NCBI GenBank assembly: GCA_903772945.1
Contig: CAICTM010001936.1
Span: 1-20,532, forward strand
Length of the DNA stretch: 20,532 nucleotides
Direction: 5' to 3'
Source: Seminavis robusta
Lineage: Eukaryota > Bacillariophyta > Bacillariophyceae > Naviculales > Naviculaceae
The notes under the pieces are model-generated. The model was given only the letters and a program-made list of their open reading frames with translations. It did no database searches and was not told where the DNA came from. The position numbers were made by a program, and so were the translations under genes. Positions 17,575-20,532 of this stretch are shown here, in pieces. The first letter of the stretch is position 1, and each line of letters begins with the position of its first letter.

Positions 17575-17905
17575 TGAACTCTACCCATTTCAAAGAAGTC
17601 ATACCGGCCACATCACCAAAGAGAGTCCAGTAGATTCTACCATGAGCCTGGAATCGACAATGACCATTGGTTCCATCTGGGTAAGTCTACGATAGTTCCA
17701 CTCCTTCCTCGAACTGAGTCATCAGTGCTTGGCTATCTTTCTCAAAATGCACCTCGAAACTGGGCCTTTCGCAAAAAGGTACCACAGGTTTCATTGCATT
17801 ACATGTAGTTGATGATGAGCTCTTGCTTGAGCTTTCAGAATTGTATTTCAAGGTGCTCTTGAAATGCAATGTCAAGCAGTCCAAGAAACAAAGAAGTAAT
17901 GCTGG
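17575..17905 (-). pseudogene. Relic coding segment, copy 1 of 2 (minus strand)
   Basis: This segment is similar along its length to 20177-20515. On the minus strand it is open from about 17938 to 17687 without an ATG start and includes LDCLTLHFKS, CNAMKPVVPF, PSFEVHFEKDSQAL and QFEEGVEL. After a short break it continues with MEPMVIVDSRLMVES. Copy 2 shows the same series in the same order (DCLPLYFQST, CMKSLVPPGE, LSFKLVLDDSQVL, QFEEGVGL, MEAMMTIGDSRLIVD). The length differences between the copies within the aligned coding stretches are multiples of three (12, 3 and 3 nt), the sign of past selection on a protein. The family is not recognised. It could be an exon of a spliced gene rather than a relic. 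Confidence 0.45.
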
Positions 17906-18130
17906 CTCAACGAGTCGAGTCCATCTATCTCTTGGTCTGTTCTAAAAAATGTGGCGGTAGGTGCATCGTTTTTGTATTGTGCGGTTGCAGATCCAGAGCA
18001 ACGGTATCTTCGCGCTCTCTTGTTGGGTGCTGCGTGCTGCGTGCTGCATGCTGAGCTCATGAGTGGATAAACAATCTTCCCAGAACAAATAAGCGAACCG
18101 GTACGGTTCCAGACTGGTGTTGGTTTCATT

Positions 18131-18420
18131 AATGGCTCTTGAGACGCTCCACACCAAGAAAAGTTTTCCATTCACACTCATACATCTACTCTCGATTGTT
18201 GACTAACAGAACCTTCACGATTATGACTGTGTGCGAACTTAATACACTAAAGTAGCTTGCAAATAGTGCGAACCGTTGCGGATGGGGACTCGAACCTTCA
18301 CGATGGTTGTTTTACTTCAAAAAAAAAGAGAATGGCTCTTGATCATGAGCGAGACACTCAACAAAGTAGTTTTTCCATTCACAGTTTTCCCATTCACACT
18401 TTAGCATACATCTACTCTCA
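18131..18420. repeat. Degenerate duplication upstream of the VWD-like gene
   Basis: 18131-18192 and 18331-18420 both start AATGGCTCTTGA and both run through TTTTCCATTCACA to CATACATCTACTCTC; the second copy carries extra bases, including a repeated CCATTCACA. Between them GAACCTTCACGAT occurs twice (18209 and 18292). The DNA lies 130-420 bp upstream of the VWD-like gene start, so it may contribute to its promoter. Confidence 0.55.
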
Positions 18421-18551
18421 CCCATCACCCGAGTCGATTAGCATCAAAGATCCATGACAAGGAAGCTTCTGCCGCCTACTTCTCACAATCTCAATTCTGA
18501 AGGCTTCATGGTTGCTCTAATCTAATCTTGCTCAACTTACCATTGGCAACC

Positions 18552-19984
18552 ATGAAGCTTTCCTCAATCATTGCTGGATTTTTTACTCTCGCGTCGGTGG
18601 CTCAGGCTTCTGTCATCAAACCAAGCCAACAACAACCCAACACTGCTCAGGTTTGTCCTTGCTCTTGTCATTAATTCAAATCACACCCCCCCCCCTCACC
18701 TCGGCCTTCTACTTTGTACTTTGCAGCAAATCCCCGTCGCTGCCTTCTCTCTTGGGTACAATCCTATCATTGCAAACTCTGCTACACTTCCTTGGGTAAC
18801 CATTGATGGTACTGGAGATGATACTCATGACTATTACTCATTTGAGGTCCCCAATTCAGGAATGATTGCTTCCATCTTTGATGTGGACAATGCGGGTGGC
18901 TTCGATTCATTTCTCACTTTGTATGACTCAAGTGGAAACTACCTTGCACATCATGATGATCAGGGTGACGGTCCAGCTGATCCTGGCTCAAACCACCATC
19001 GTGACTCTTACTTGATCTACACCTTCAATGCTCCTGGCGTATATGTCATTGCTGTGGGTCGATGGTCAGGGATTTATGGACCCCCAGGCGACGTTGTTCC
19101 AAATTTTGCCACGCACAAGTTGCACATTTCCCTGGGTTATTCGCAAGCACAGCTTCGAGCTGCTTACGGCATGGGAGACCCACACTTCAAGGTACGACTC
19201 AGCAAGCCACGGTCAGCCCAGTCCATTGAACCTTTTGTGGACTAACCAAGTGTTTTCTCCTTCATTTGTAATTAGACATGGACGTGTGAGTGGTATGACT
19301 TCCATGGAGAGTGTGACTTGGTCTTTATCAGCAGCCCCGAGTTTGATGAGGGGATCGGCTTGAACATCCACATTAGGACAAAGGCGCGAAACCAGTATTC
19401 TTACATTGAGTCTGCTGCTGTTCGCATTGGGGAGGACACTTTTGAGCTTGGTGAATATGGTGGGTACATGCTGAATGGAATCTCCAATGCTGATCTGGAC
19501 ATGTTTGACAAATACTCCATCAAGCATGAGAAGAAGAGCTCCAAGCAGGATATGTTTGTGATTGAGCTTGGCCTGGGCAAGCAGATTGTCCTTCAATCCT
19601 TCAAAGACCTTCTTAGCATCAAGACAGTTGGTGCCACTCCTTTGGAGTATGAAAATAGCAAGGGTCTTTTGGGAGACTACAAGACTGGCAAGTGGCTTGC
19701 CCGCAATGGAACTGCCCTTACAGATGCTGATGCCTTTGGAAATGAATGGCAGGTGCTGGAAAGCGAGCCCAAGCTCTTCCATGGAGGTCAACAGGAATCC
19801 ACAACACCCGGTCACCTGCAATATGCCAAGTTTGAAACAGGTGGGCCGTCGTCGTCTTGGTGGATCTATTGCCCAGGCAGCTGCGGAGAAGGTCTGCGAA
19901 CACTGGGGAGACCAAAAGGATCATTACGTCTATGATGTCATGGCTGCTGGAGATTTGGAGCTCGCCGAGGCTGGAGCATTCTAG
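18552..19984 (+). CDS. Secreted PPC + VWD-like protein, three exons, frameshift near the 3' end
   Basis: Exons are 18552-18650, 18727-19191 and 19276 to the end; both introns are phase 0 with GT...AG borders. Exon 1 encodes a signal peptide (MKLSSIIAGFFTLASVAQA, cleavage after AQA). Residues about 60-145 resemble a PPC-type beta domain: DDTHDYYSFEV, FDVDNAGGFDSFLTLYDSSG, HHDDQGDGPADPGS, YLIYTFNAPGVYVIAVG. Next comes a VWD-like domain: MGDPHFK/TWTCEWYDFHGECDLV (182-204, spanning intron 2), then a hydrophobic strand, IHIRTK, YSYIESAAVRIG, and LLGDYKTGKW further on. In the frame as read, translation stops at 19935 (407 aa). After FHGG (about 19777-19788), however, the expected Cys-containing continuation (NPQHPVTCNMPSL, RRRLGGSIAQAAAEKVC, ending DLELAEAGAF) lies in the next frame and stops at 19984. 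One extra base near 19783-19800 explains this. The inferred role is extracellular or cell-wall adhesion or matrix. It is either a recent pseudogene or a sequence error. Confidence 0.8.
18651..18726 (+). other. Intron 1 of the PPC + VWD-like gene
   Basis: 76 bp, starting GTTTGTCC and ending TTTGCAG, with a C10 run and a pyrimidine-rich 3' half. Removing it joins the signal-peptide exon in frame (TAQ/QIPV). Confidence 0.8.
19192..19275 (+). other. Intron 2 of the PPC + VWD-like gene
   Basis: 84 bp, starting GTACGACT and ending TAATTAG. Removing it joins GDPHFK to TWTCEWYDF, restoring the conserved 'GDPHF.TW' start of a VWD-like domain. Confidence 0.85.
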
Positions 19985-20176
19985 GCAGTGATGATTTAGT
20001 GAAGCTCAGCTGGCATTAAAAGTTAGACAGGTTTGTTTGTTTTAGAATATGGTTTATTTAGCGGGTAGCAAACAATGAACTTGTCTCCATGTATACCAGG
20101 CATTTGAGTAGGAGACATTTGAGGGCCATGGTGACTGGCCTAACCTTGGTCGTCCGCAGCAGTGTGTCTTCCCTGC
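19985..20176. other. 3' flank of the PPC + VWD-like gene
   Basis: Holds the likely 3' untranslated region, with a GTTTGTTTGTTTTAG tract at about 20031-20045. No gene is seen before the relic segment at 20177. Confidence 0.5.
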
Positions 20177-20515
20177 AACTCTAGCTACCCGTTTCTAATT
20201 ACTAGAGAAGTCATACATCATTTGCAAAGTAGATGATCTACTATGAGCCTGGAATCACCAATGGTCATCATTGCTTCCATCATCTGCGGTAACTCTTATG
20301 ATACTGGTAACCCCACCCCTTCCTCGAACTGCATTTTTCATTCATCAGCCAGTACTTGGCTATCGTCAAGAACTAGTTTGAAACTGAGCGTTTCGCCTGG
20401 GGGTACCAAAGATTTCATGCATTAGTTGATGGTGAGGTTGGGGGTTCCTGTTGAGTTTCAAAATTCTGAGGTGCTCTGGAAATACAATGGCAGGCAGTCC
20501 TACCGTAACAATTAT
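20177..20515 (-). pseudogene. Relic coding segment, copy 2 of 2 (minus strand)
   Basis: This is the homologue of 17575-17905, at roughly two-thirds identity by eye. In the minus-strand frame that matches copy 1 it reads DCLPLYFQSTSEF, a stop, NSTGTPNLTIN, a stop, CMKSLVPPGETLSFKLVLDD, SQVLADE, a stop, then KMQFEEGVGLP. After another stop it reads MEAMMTIGDSRLIVDHLLCK. The several in-frame stops make it a decayed copy. Placed just beyond the VWD-like gene, it mirrors copy 1, which lies about 0.65 kb upstream of that gene. Confidence 0.5.
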
Positions 20516-20532
20516 AATAGTGCATGGTATTA

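Noticed and set aside
18260..18310. GGACTCGAACC, resembling the reverse complement of a tRNA T-arm
   Set aside because: The T-stem does not pair beyond two base pairs and no anticodon or acceptor stem is found; GAACCTTCACGAT is part of a local repeat.

Overview
The window looks like nuclear DNA of a photosynthetic stramenopile, most probably a pennate diatom. Four things point there: compact, mostly intronless genes separated by repeat-rich spacers; two short GT-AG introns (76 and 84 bp) in the one clearly spliced gene; a secreted VWD-like gene and a short 'RGLE' family gene of types I associate with diatoms; and a decayed pogo/Tigger-type DNA transposon. The species cannot be read from the sequence. 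No rRNA, tRNA or CRISPR was seen.

Layout. 1-193: 5' end of an unidentified minus-strand gene that leaves the window. 792-1642: minus-strand member of the RGLE family, broken by a frameshift. 1643-4138: gene-poor, with inverted and tandem repeats and a doubtful retrotransposon scrap. 4141-5047: pogo/Tigger-like element with TA target duplication, ~24-bp terminal inverted repeats and the tail of a transposase. 5048-6295: spacer with a long fold-back. 6296-7933 (+): type II membrane protein with a glycosyltransferase-like (GT-A) lumenal domain. 8262-11120 (-): large membrane-anchored protein ending in a cytidine-deaminase-like zinc domain split by a ~170-residue insertion. 12083-12604 (-): small secreted Ala/Lys-rich helical protein. 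13236-14393 (-): ankyrin-repeat protein. 14394-17574: about 3.2 kb with no supportable gene. 17575-17905 and 20177-20515: two copies of an old minus-strand coding segment, flanking the next gene. 18552-19984 (+): three-exon secreted PPC + VWD-like protein with a frameshift near its 3' end.

The genes do not form an operon or visible pathway; they are independently transcribed eukaryotic genes. The glycosyltransferase-like and deaminase genes converge on a 328-bp spacer. Three minus-strand genes (deaminase, helical protein, ankyrin) follow one another with 0.6-1 kb spacers. The most unusual points are the split deaminase, the transposon with modular subterminal repeats, the paired relics around the VWD gene, and two frameshifts that could be either real decay or sequence error. 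Functional statements are inferred from motifs read by eye; no database search was possible.
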